Assembly: GCA_028456385.1 (NCBI GenBank)
Contig: JALNQF010000227.1
Location: 1-64,000, forward strand
DNA length: 64,000 nucleotides
Source: Ophiosphaerella korrae
Taxonomy: Eukaryota; Ascomycota; Dothideomycetes; Pleosporales; Phaeosphaeriaceae
Direction: 5' to 3'
A program made the translations under genes and the position numbers. Under the pieces are notes generated by a model that made no database searches, was not told where the DNA came from, and saw only the letters and a program-made list of their open reading frames with translations. Position 1 is the stretch's first letter. The number at the start of each line of letters is the position of its first letter. Below are positions 36,375 to 47,900 of this stretch, in pieces.

Positions 36375-37706
36375 ATATTATTTTAAAGTAACTTGTAGAA
36401 GTTTTTTTATAGATATACTTTTAACTTTATTATTTACTAACTTTACTTTTATTAATATTATAATAAATTATTTTATAAAAGTTAAAGTAAATTAATAGTT
36501 AATAACTTAACAATATATAGTAATTATATAATAAACTATAAATAATAGATAATTTCTAATAAGTAATATTAAGAATTATTATTTTTAGTTAGAGATTAAA
36601 TTACTAATACTATCTTAATAATATATATTAATACTAACTATATACTTAGTACTTTCTTAGTACTTTATTACTTAATTAGTTAAGTTATTATATATTTTTA
36701 TTATAATTAACTTCTTAATTAAGCTTTTTATTTTATAAGTTATATATATTATTATCTTATATTAAAAAGCTAATTAGTTTTATCTTGTTTTTTTCTATTA
36801 CTACTATAATACTATCTTTTCTTTTAAGAAAGTTTTTATTTACTTATTTTAGAGCTAAAGTTATTAGTTAATTTTTTTTATTAATTATTAGTATTTTATA
36901 ACTATTTATACTTTCTTACTTTTAGTATAATAAATTAATACTTATTACTTAAGTTACTTGAAATAAAGTTAAAATATTTCTATATTCTTATTATACTAAA
37001 TAGAATCTTACTTACTTAATATATTTAAAAGATAGTAAAGCTTATAGTATATATATTAGTAATTAATATCTAGTATAAGTATATTTTTTCTAGTATTTCT
37101 CTTATAAAATATAAGTACTTAATTATTATTTAATTTCTAATTTCTAAGTAATTTAAAAAGAGCTATTAATAAAGCTAAAGTAAAACTATTATTATAACTA
37201 GCTATTACTAAATAAAGTTAAGATAACCTAATTTCTAAGACTACTTATAAGATATTAAAACTCTTAGTATATATAAACTACTTTTATAAGCTAAAAGCTT
37301 ATAATAATACTAAATTAGTTATATAGTCTTATATACTAAAAAGTAAAAGATACTTTAGATTTTACTACTTTAAGTACTTTTATTAATTTTTTATTTATTA
37401 GTAATATTATAAATTTTCTTAACTTACTTTAAATTAACTTAAAAAGTTTTAACTTTAGAACTTTTTTAGCTTTTTAAAGTAGTTAAAGTTATTTTCTAGT
37501 TCTTATATAATTTCTTATTACTACTCTTTTTAATTTATTTTTATTTATTTTACTAAGTAAAACTTTTTTTTATTAGAGATCTAGTACTATAAAGTTTTTT
37601 TTTCTTCTTAATCTTTTTATTCTTTATATCTATTTACTTTATATACTTATAGTTCTATATTTTATAGTACTACTTTAAGTAAAATATTATTAAATATTAA
37701 GTATAT
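36375..37706 (-). mobile_element. Element L: eroded chromovirus 3' end between the C copies
   Basis: A minus-oriented, heavily diverged remnant of the A/D/E/F superfamily. A partial LTR ends at 36811 (ACTATAATA). Behind it is 3' untranslated sequence, then a chromodomain remnant at about 37440-37690. The start is uncertain because the first 100 or so bases of the LTR cannot be aligned. It has lost nearly all CpA and TpG and carries many non-RIP differences as well, so it looks older than A, E and F. No target duplication found. Confidence 0.65.
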
Positions 37707-38035
37707 CTATAAAAAAGTAATTTTTTATATATATTATTTTTTATAATACTATTAGTAAGTTTATAACTTACTTATATTATAAACTTACTAATATATACTA
37801 ATATTAGTAAGTTAAGAACTTTTTAATATTTAACTACTTTTATATATTTAGTTAGTACTTAGTAAGCTATATTAACTATTTACTCTTTTTAGTTAATTAT
37901 TAAAACTATATTATTAAGTTATTTTATATTAAGTTTACGTTATATAATAGTAAATATTTATAAATATTTTACTTTTATAAGCTTTTCTATAACCTAAAAC
38001 TTTACTAGTAGCTTTTTTACTTATACTAAAGTTAC
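37707..38035 (+). other. Element C+ 5' end (leader or LTR region)
   Basis: Matches the reverse complement of about 35478-35760, so it is the same 5' region in the oppositely oriented C copy. It contains a local palindrome near 37752-37820 built on TTAGTAAG and CTTACTAA motifs. Interrupted on its left by L. Confidence 0.6.
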
Positions 38036-41000
38036 TATTAGATAACTAATTATAGCTAACTTTTAATTAAGCTTAGCTAGCTAAAAAATACTATACTACT
38101 AAGAATAAGATCTTACTTTAGCTATAGCGTACTAAGTAGCTCTTTAAGTTTACTATATTATAGTTCTAGTTAAAGTTTTTAGTAATTATTTTTTACTAGT
38201 ACTAGTAATAATATTTTAAAAAGAAATATATACTAAAGAAAAGTAGTTTATCTACTTTATAAGTTATAAAGCTTTAGCTTATACTTACTATATATACTTA
38301 AGTAGTAGTACTAAAAAAAGAAAAAACCTTTAAACTTATATAAAGTACTCTAGACTTTACTAAAACCTTTACTAGCTAGCGCTAAAGATCTAAATCTCTA
38401 TAAATAAATAGCTAAATATACTAGTATAGTATATAACTACTATAACTTAACTTATTATACTATAACTTAGTTATATAAAAAATCTTTTATTTTTTTAGAA
38501 CCTAGCTTCTTAAACTAAAATAATACTAGCTTATAACTTCTTTACTAATTAAACTAAATATACTTATAAAATAAAGATATACTATAATAAGTAAACTATA
38601 AATCTAGTAAAAAACTAAAAAAATACTCTAAAGCTACTATACTATAAAAAATCTATAAAATATATACTAAAACTAAGTTTTTAAAAAAATAGACCTATAA
38701 ACTTATTATACTAACTACTCTAATAAAAAAAGTAATAAGTAACTTCTAATAAGATCTTAAAACTTTTTTATTAAAAAAAAAAAAGTAATAGACTTTAAAT
38801 CTTTTATTTAGCTAAACTACTTAGTAAACTAAATTTCTAACCTAATATAATTTTCTAATAAAGACTAAGTACTTTCTTAGCTAATAGCTTTATAATAAAC
38901 TTAGCTACTTTTAACTAACTAATTATAAAAGAATTTACTCTAGATATAAACTCTACTCTTTTTAACTAAAGTAGCTTCTTAAAGTATAAACTAGCTACTA
39001 AAGTTTTTTTTAATAACTAGACTATATTAAATAACTTAATTAATAATACCTAACTAAATAATAGCTAAGTATTATTACTTTAGCTTATACCTAAGCCTAA
39101 GAACTTAAAAAAGTTAAAAATAACTTACTATTAAATACTATAATTAATAAAGACTTACTACTAAGAATAGTTTTTATATCTTAAGATAAACTTAAGAAAT
39201 TACTTACTAAGTTTACTAAGCTCTAACCTTTATTTTATACTCTATTACTAACTTTATACTATAAAGTTAAAGATAATAAACTTAGTAATTACTTATCTCT
39301 TAAAAGGTTTACTCTAAATAAAATAGTATTATACTTAGTAGTTATAAATACGTAGATATAAAATGTAATTAATATAGTAAATAAATAAAACTAAAAGCTT
39401 ATAGCTAAAGTAAGTAAATTAAATAAATTATTCTTTTAAGAAAATAACTAGTTAGCTTAACTCTAAAAATACTTAGTATAATTATTAATAGACTATAACT
39501 ATATTATAAAGTAATATAATCCTTTAAGCTAAAAAGCTACTAAGTATAAAGCTCTATAAAAAGAAGCTATAGTAAAATATAACTACTTATATAAAGTAGT
39601 AATCTACTAAAAAGACTTAATAGCTAAATAAACTAAGCTAAAAACTTTTAATATTAATATACTAATATAAAGAAATATAAAACTACTTTATACTAAGATT
39701 TTATTATAAAGATAGAAACTTAGCTTTTTTAAAAAAGAGTTTAAACTTTAAGTATTAGTAGTAAGCTACTATATTTTTAATAAAGAAGAGTTTACTCTAA
39801 CTTTTTTTTAACTAGTATCTAAGAGCTAACCTTTAATTTTTACTAGTATAAAGAATTAAAAAACTACTTTATAAAACTTAGAATTTTAAAGTATAAAATA
39901 CTATATAAATATTATATCTTTTATTTAGTTTATATATAATTATAATATTACTAATAGAAAAAAAATAAGTTTATAAACTTAAGCTAACGTTATTATATAC
40001 TACTATATAAAATTAGCTTACTTATACTTTACTATTCTAAATAGTATTACTTACTTATACTAAGACGAATTTATATATTTCTTTATACTTTTCTACTAAT
40101 TTAGTAATATAAATATAGTAAAATTAAAAGAAGTATATTATAAAACTCTAGAAATAGCTAAATTTAGACTATATTAACTAATTTATAAAACTATCTAGTT
40201 AGTATAAGTTAAATTTTTTTCTTAGTTTAATAATATTAGCTTTAAACTATAGTAGAACTTATAGCTATATAATATCTACTTTTAAAAATAGATATAACTT
40301 TAGCTTAAAAAAGCTACTAGTAGAACTTCTAGTATCTATAATAGCCCTACTAATTTTTAAAAAATAATCTTAATATTAAAAAATAAAGTAAAGAATTATA
40401 ACTTAAATATAAGCTCTAAGTAATTTTAGCCTTATACTTAAATACTTTTAAAAGCTAAACTAAGAGTATAAATATAAAACTTTAAAAAAAAAATATCTAT
40501 AATATTATAAGAACTAAAATACTATTAACTATAACTAGAAAGTATATTTAGAAAAATTTACTTAACTAGTAAAAAGATTACTTTAATTAAAACTAAAATA
40601 TTTAAAATAATTTTATACTAAATCTATAAAAAATAAGTAATAAGAAGCTAGACTATACTACTTATAAATAAATAAAAGCTACTAAATCTAAAATATTTAC
40701 TTATACTATAAACTAATATATATCTTCTTATATAGTAATAAACTCTAAAATAGATATAGAAATAGTAGACTAATTCTTTAAATATAACTCTTAACTAGAT
40801 ATAAAGTTAAAACTAAAGCTTAACTTAGACTAGAATTTAAAAAATAATATTCTTTAAACTAAAAGCTTTAACTTAGAGATTATATAACCTAAAAAAGTAT
40901 AATTTACTACTAAAGTATAACTACTAGTATAGCTATATCTTATATACTTACTTATAAAATATAAATAGTTTAAGAAAAGAAATTACTAACTAACTTAATA

Positions 41001-42919
41001 AAAGCTAAGCTAAACTAATTTTTATTTACTAGCTTTTTAAGTAAAAACTTTATAGTACTTTATATAGCTAGATCTCTAGCTAATAGTAAAGCTAATATAA
41101 ACTTTATTTACTAAAAGTTTACTTAAAAAACTATAAAATTATAAACTATCTAGCTACTTTAGCTTATTATCTATAAAAGATATAATAGTTTTTTATTTAA
41201 GTTTATTATATACTAAGTTAAGTTTTACTTATAAGTAAGCGTATATAGTAAATTAACTTCTACTTTTATTATTAAAAATATAAGCTAATTTAACTTTATT
41301 TTAAAAATTTTATAGTATAAAGTTTATTTTATTAAACTTAACTACTATAATAGAATATTATTATTCTCTAATATTTCCTACTAATAGTACTACTAGATAA
41401 CTAATAAAATCTTCTTAGTAGTATACTATAGTATACTTAGATATTACTCTACTATAGCTTTAAAGAAGCTAGTACTTAAATTATTATTTACTCTTATAAA
41501 TCTTTTAAGTAAGTATATTAGTTAGTATAAAGAGAACTTATTAATAAATTTTAAACTATTAGATATTATATAATTAAGGCTTTTACTAAAAGAAGTAAAT
41601 ATATACTTATAGTACTTACTTTAAATAGAATACTACTACTAGTATACTACTATAAAGTAGTTAAAGAAGTAAATTATATATAATTTTATAAACTACTAGT
41701 TATAGTAAAGTTTAAAAATATCTTATCTATAGAACTATTCTAACTATATTAAGACCTATTACTTTATTTTAATAAAAAAGCTACTATAAAACTTCTTTCT
41801 TATAAGCTATATAACTTAGAAATTACTTTTAAGTATAGTATAAAAATTCTAAATACTAAACTTTATTCTTTTACTAAAAAATAATATAAAGTAATTTAGA
41901 AATATATTTAAGAAATAGAAAGAAAAGTTTTTATAAGTAAATATAGCTCTTAAGCTAGAAATAACTTACTAATTAAAGCTAAACTAAATAGTAGCCTATA
42001 AGTTTATATAGACTACTATAAGCTAAATAAATTAACTATTAAAGACTAGTACTCTATTTTATTCTTTAGAGAAATACTAGCTTACTTAAATAAATTTAAG
42101 ATTTTCTTTAAATTTAATATAATATTTACTTTTTACTACTTATATATTACTCTAAACTTAAAATAGCTAACTACTTTTATTACTTAATTTAGTAGATATA
42201 CTTATAAAGTAGTACTTTTTAGCTTTACTAATATACTAATTACTTTCTAGTATACTATTAACTTAGCTTTACTAAAATATTTAAATAACTTCTATACTAT
42301 CTATATAGATAATATTTTAGTATACTCTAATAATAAAATTAATTATATCTAGTATATTTATAAAGTACTTATATAACTAAAAAATTAAAGCTTTTATATA
42401 GACTTTAAAAAAATCTAGCTTTTATACTACTTTAGTTAAGTTTTTAAATATAATTATTTTTAATAAAAGAATTATAATAGATTTCTTTAAAGTTAAAGCT
42501 ATATAAAAGTAAATAATACTAAAAACTACTAAAAAAGTTTTAGCTATTTTAAACTATACTAGATTCTTTTAGTACTTTATTAAATATTACTTAAGCTTTA
42601 CTTTACTACTTACTAAGTTAATTAAGTTTAAAGTTATTACTAAGCTTATAAAAAAATATAAGTTATATTTTCAAAAAACTTAGTATAAGCTATTTATAAG
42701 TACTTAAGAATATATAACTACTTTTAATAAACTATAAGCTACTTTTTAGCTAAAAATAGTTTTACTTTACTTTAACCTCTAAAAACTAATACTTTAAAGT
42801 AAGCTTTAAGTAAAGTAATAAGCTAAATAAACTAAAATAAAATCTAATAGCTAGTTAGGTTCTTTTTTAAAATATATACTTTAGTAGAATATAATTATAA
42901 AATCTATAGCTTAGAACTT
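38036..42919 (+). pseudogene. Element C+ gag-pol, truncated by H
   Basis: Plus-strand copy of family C. The region to about 41900 is 5' coding sequence (gag and protease by position) without a motif I can name. RT is clear: 'VYIDYYKLNKLTIKD' at 42002-42046, matching the family's 'VDYRxLNxxTIK', followed by 'FSFTN' and the catalytic YIDD, which reads YIDN near 42305-42316. The beginning of RNase H follows up to 42919, where the H LTR starts. Stops are dense in all frames. Homologous to C' in the opposite orientation. Confidence 0.75.
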
Positions 42920-43796
42920 TATTATAATACTAAGTAGTAAGTAAGCTATTATATTGTATATAATTAGGCTAAGTAATATAGCGTAGTAGAATACGTAACT
43001 ATTTAGTAGTAAACGCTCTAGAGTAAACGCTTTAGAGTAAGCGCTTAGGAATAAACTATTAGATTTAAAGGAGGTTATAGTAGTTTAATAAAAAAGCTTT
43101 TTTATAATAGTAATATAAGAGCTTTATTAGAGAGGGATACTAGAGCTTTTAGAAAGTACTTTTTTTTAGTTAGTTACTTATAACTTAAAAGTACTAGGTA
43201 TAAACTAAGTTAATTTATTTTACTATCTATCTCTAGCCCTACGCTCTATTTATATATCTACGATGTAGTAGTCTTAGCTAAGTCCCTTAAGATAGTAGTA
43301 AGCTAGATCCTTAATACCTCTTCTATTAAGGTGCTAGTTTCTTTATTATATTAGTTATACTAACGTAGTCTATCTCCTTATATATAAGATTCTTTATTCG
43401 ATTTATTTACTTATAAAGGTTAAAGCTATAATCCTTTTAGCTATAGTAAGGTTAGTAGCTTAGCGATTATATATGTAATCGTGCATCTAATTACGTATTA
43501 AGTATCTAATCGTACAACTTATTAATATAAACACTAGATAGTAAGTATATAGGAACGTTAATAGACCTTTATAGACTATTATATTTAATCTCTTCTTTAC
43601 TTTTTATCTTAATAGAGTATTATAACTAATACTTTAATTAGATTCTTATCTACTTATTAATACTTATATACCTTGTAATACTCTAATAAAAGCTAACTAT
43701 AAATTAAGTTAAGTAACTAACTTATTTATTAACCTTACCTATCTTATAGAAGCCTACTTACTCTTATTACCTTTACTTAGTTCTAAGGTCTTAATA
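42920..43796 (+). repeat. Element H 5' LTR (with nested solo LTR)
   Basis: Starts TATTATAATACTAAG and ends CTTAATA, like 8461-8889. Net of the solo LTR at 43057-43527 and one TAAAC it is 401 bp, the same as B's LTR without its two extra 14-bp units. Confidence 0.85.
43057..43527 (+). mobile_element. 471-bp solo LTR inside the H LTR
   Basis: Flanked by TAAAC on both sides (43052-43056 and 43528-43532). The uninterrupted B LTR has a single TAAAT at the matching site (near 8632), so the empty site is known. Starts TATTAGATTTAAAGG (TG to TA) and ends CTTATTAATA (CA to TA). No coding capacity. Its right part keeps TATGTAATCGTGCATC, more CpA/TpG than the surroundings. It does not resemble the 234-bp solo LTR. 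Confidence 0.85.
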
Positions 43797-43849
43797 TATT
43801 AAATACCTTTAAGATAAGTAATACGTTAATAAATATAGATAACTAGTAT

Positions 43850-44393
43850 ATAGAAGTAACCTATACTACTACTTCTTAGGTTACTAAGCTAGACCTCTAC
43901 TATTAAGAATAAAATAAGCTTAAGCTATAAATCTTATAACTTAATCTCTTTTTTAAAGTAGACTAAGTTTAAGATAAAAATAGAGCTATACTTATATTAT
44001 CTTATATAAGAGGTAAGGTAGAGAAATAGGTTATACTATACTTTAAGAAATACTTTAATAATAATAATAATAACTATAATAAGATATTTAAAGAATAGAT
44101 TAAGTTTAAAGATAAAGTATAATAAGCCTTTCTACTAGTAAATAAGATAGTAGTAGTAGAGTACGTAATATAGTAGCTATAATAATATAAGGTAGTAGTA
44201 AACTATACTAAGAAGTTCTAAAGCTACGTAATATTAATAGAATAGAATAATAAGTTATTAATAAGAATAATTTAATAGAAACTTAAGAGTAATATTTAAA
44301 GTAAGCTAATATATAGTAGAGCTATAATTAAAACGTTAGAAAACCTAATAGAAAAAGTAATTTAAGTTAATAACTATATATATAAATATATAG
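43850..44393 (+). pseudogene. Element H gag, 5' part
   Basis: Capsid-like Gag remnant. The translation follows the common gypsy Gag arrangement: a hydrophobic segment, then a 'YLRG' equivalent ('YLI*EVR*RN'), then a segment with several Asn/Ile codons from AAT repeats (44055-44075), then 'F...IR.VFGD'-like and 'L..LR..GSA..Y'-like parts, ending in 'LIEKVI.VNNYIYKYIE'. Cut by G at 44394. Assignment rests on order and general pattern, not on invariant residues. Confidence 0.65.
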
Positions 44394-44656
44394 TGTTATA
44401 AGGTTATATACTTAATATAGATTTAGGGCCTAAGAGCTTATTAGTCTTAGAGATCTTAAACTTTATTAGCTAAACTAACTCTAAATATTATTTACCCTCT
44501 TATAAGTTATATCCTATAACTTAAGGGCTTATTAGCTACCCTTTCTTACCTTTCCTCTTTAATAGTTTGCCTTCTTATAAGCCCTTAGTACTTGTATTTT
44601 CTTAGTAACTACTTACTCTCTTTTTACTATTCTTTTCTTTATAATACTCTACTATA
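44394..44656 (-). repeat. Element G left LTR
   Basis: 263 bp; plus-strand start TGTTATAAGGTTATATA, shared to ...CTCTACTATA. Pairs with 62106-62368 of identical length. As G's RT reads on the minus strand, this is its 3' LTR. Confidence 0.9.
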
Positions 44657-47600
44657 TACTTCTTCCCTTATATAGAGCTTAGTCCTATTAAGCTACTATA
44701 CTTAATTAAGAGCTTTTAGCCTAAAGAGAGGGTAAAACCTACTTTAACCTATAAACTTCTTTCTTATTTTATTAGCTACAAGGTACTTAAACTATTAGAT
44801 TTAAAATAATTTAGATTTATAATTTAGCTCTACTCTATAAATAGTCTAGTATCTAGCGCTAACTATATATATAGTTAGAGAGTAACTTAGGCCTTCTAGC
44901 TAAAATATTAATACTAATAAAAGAGAATAAAGATATTAAGTCTCTAAGAGCTTTCTTCCTCTTAAATAACTTATAGCTCTTTAGGTATTAATTACTATAT
45001 ATTATCTACAAACTACTAATCTAATCTTAGCTATAGCTATAACCTACCTAGGCCTACTCTAGGAGAACACTAGCCTTATTAGCGCTATTACTTATATAAA
45101 GCTTAAGTTATACTACCTCTATTTCTTTATATTAGCTATTGTTTTTATTTTAGAGCGTCTATAGCTTAGGACTTTAAAGATACTACTCTTATCTTCTACT
45201 TGTAATACTTTTCTCCTAAAAGCTCTAGATCTAATATCTAAGGGGTCGTTTATAAAGTATTTACGTAGTTTCTAGGTTATTTAATAAAATTTTTATATAG
45301 ACGTATTATATAGCTTATAGTAGTAGCTACCTATCTTCTTACTATTTCTTTTTACGTACGTTTTATAAGCTATAGTAGTTTTTACTTTTCTATAATAGTT
45401 TTTTTACTTAACGTATTTCTACTTACTAAATTCTTCTTTTACTTATTAATTTTTAATAGCTAGCTCTTTTCTTATATATATATATATATTAGTTAAGCTA
45501 GTATAGGGCCTTTAGGCTCTATATTTAAACGTCTTTACTAGTAGTTAATCTCTTATAGTTATTTACTTCTATAATTTTTAATAAAGTTATAAATACTCTC
45601 TAGAGGCGTACTTAAACTTTATCTCTCTATTTTTTATTCTATTTTCTTCTTCTTTTTTTTAAGCTTATCTTAGCTACTCTATACTCTCTTACTAGTTTCT
45701 TAGCTCTATTCTTTTATTTACTTTCTACTTTAATTATTATAGCTACTTTTAACTTCTAACCTAAGTTCTATATAGCTAGCTAGCTTAGCTAAAGTAACTA
45801 TAGTAGTAATAATCCTTTTTAGCTACCTTATAACCTAAGTAGATTACCTTTAAGTTACTATTAATCTAAGAGTAAGGCTTCTTACTCTATTTTAATAATA
45901 TATTATTTCTAGTATAAAAGTAAGTATCTATCCTTCTTACTTATAGACTTTTAGGTCTTACTAACTATACTTTTCTCTTAGTTATTACTTATTTCTTTAA
46001 CTACTCTCTTTTACTTAACTTACTTTATAACCTTCTTAACTAAGCCTTTAATATCTTTAAAGAGCGTAACTTTAGTTAGCTTCTTTCTTTTATCTAAGAG
46101 TTTATATATACTTACTATAATAAGTATAAGAATAAGGCTTACTAGTAAAATAGTCTCTATAATATTTGTTCTTATAACCCTAATAGCTTCTTCTATACTT
46201 CTAATAGCTTTTAGTCTCTTTTCTACTAGCTATACTATTAGGTACGCTATTATAAAAGTTAAGAGATACTTACTTAAGACTCTTTAGTTACTTAGGCTAC
46301 GCGCTTATAAGATCTTTCTTTAATTAATAATCTTTAAGAGATATAAGCCTATTATAAAGCTATAGTCTATATAGGTTAGTATACTTAGAAGACTATTAGC
46401 TCTTATAGGGCCTTACTACTAGGGCTACTACTACTAAGCTCTAATAAGGCTATAGCTTATAGTTCTAAAAAAGAAAGTAATTATAGCTATACTACTTATA
46501 TTTATAGTAGTATTAGATACTCTATTTTTTTTAATAATAAAAGTATTATCTACTTTAATAGCTCTTATATTTATTATTATATTTAGGGCTATAATTATAG
46601 GTTAAGTAAGTCTTTAACTTTATTTTTCTTTTTACTTAATTTTATCTTAATAGTCTTTTAGAGCTTAGCTAATACGTTTTTAGTAGTCTAGTAGCTAAAT
46701 ATAAGTAAGTACTTTCTTAGGTTAAGAGTTTTACTAAGAGTTACTACTATATTACTAAGCTCTTTAAGTAAAAGTGTACTCGCGCTAATACTTTTATTCT
46801 TATAGCTACTTAGTTTTCTAGCTACTCTATTACTATACTCTTTATATATAATACTATAGTAGCTAATATTTAGTATCTTATTTACTAAAACATTTCCCTA
46901 AGTTATTAAGTAGCTTATAAGTATCTTCTTATAACACCTAGTAAGCTAGTATATCTTTATAGGCTTAGGGCTCGCCTAGTAGTACGTAGTATAGATAAGC
47001 CTAAAGATAATAACTCTAAGACTTCTAGTTATCTTTATAGCTTTACTAATAATCTTTTTTACTAGTAAGCCTATAGCTAGCGTTTTTAGAGTTGTACTAT
47101 ACCTAAGAGTAAGTCTAATAATTCTTTACCTACTATTTTCTCTATAGTAGATAAGGCTCTTATTTATTAAGTTCTTTCTAGTTCTTTCTACTCTTTATCT
47201 CTTTCTAGTATTAGTAAATACTTTTAAAGCGCTTCCTCTAGTAGTTCTAGCTTACTTTTAAGCTTTTATACTACTCTAAATTCTTTCTATTAACTACTAG
47301 CTCCTTAGGCCTTATAAGGTACGCCTTTATACTTTTCTTACTCTACTAACCTAGAGTTAGATATAGGTTACCTAAGTCTTAATAAGAGTTTAGAATATAC
47401 TTATAAATACTTTATTAAGTCTCTTACTACTTTTACTCTTAAATCTAGCTACTATCTAGCTACTCTTTTAACTTCTCCTTTTTACGCTCTACCTTCTAGT
47501 AGTAGTATTCTTACTTTAGTCTATTCTTAATTTAATATAATAAGTTTAAGCTCTTTTACTTCTCTTTCTAAAGGCCTTTAGTCTTCTATTTTTATACTTC

Positions 47601-47900
47601 CTTTACTTCTTTAGTATTTTTTTAGCTTTCTACTTTAAGATCCTTAGCTTTAGAATTAAGATTACTATTATACTTATTATCTAGGTAGTATTTACTTTTA
47701 GCTACCTAGGTTTAGTTTTAGAAGTCTTCTCGCTACTTAAGCTTCTTTTTCTAGTTCTAAGGATAGTAATTAGTAATAATAGGTAATATAAGGTTTTTCT
47801 TCTTAGTATCTAAGTACTAAGGCCTCTTTAGTTGTTTATTTTTAGAGAAAATTTACTAAGTTCTTTTCTTCTTATTACTAATTCTCCTATTTACTTATAA
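44657..47900. other. Unassigned 3.2-kb region at the 3' side of G
   Basis: Between the integrase C-terminus of G and its left LTR. No recognised domain on either strand, no inverted or long direct repeat seen, and no homologue elsewhere in the window. Stops occur in all frames. It may be a long 3' untranslated region, an extra reading frame of this family, or an unrecognised older insertion. The left LTR family signature resumes cleanly at 44656. Confidence 0.45.

Noticed and set aside
35478..38035. Single large DNA transposon with inverted ends
   Set aside because: The inverted ends are the 5' regions of two oppositely oriented gypsy copies whose coding parts extend outward, and the middle is an LTR-element fragment.
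44657..47900. Long apparent plus-strand Leu/Ser-rich frame opposite to G
   Set aside because: It is open only if every TAG/TAA is read as Gln, which makes almost any frame in this AT-rich sequence look open. No domain matches.
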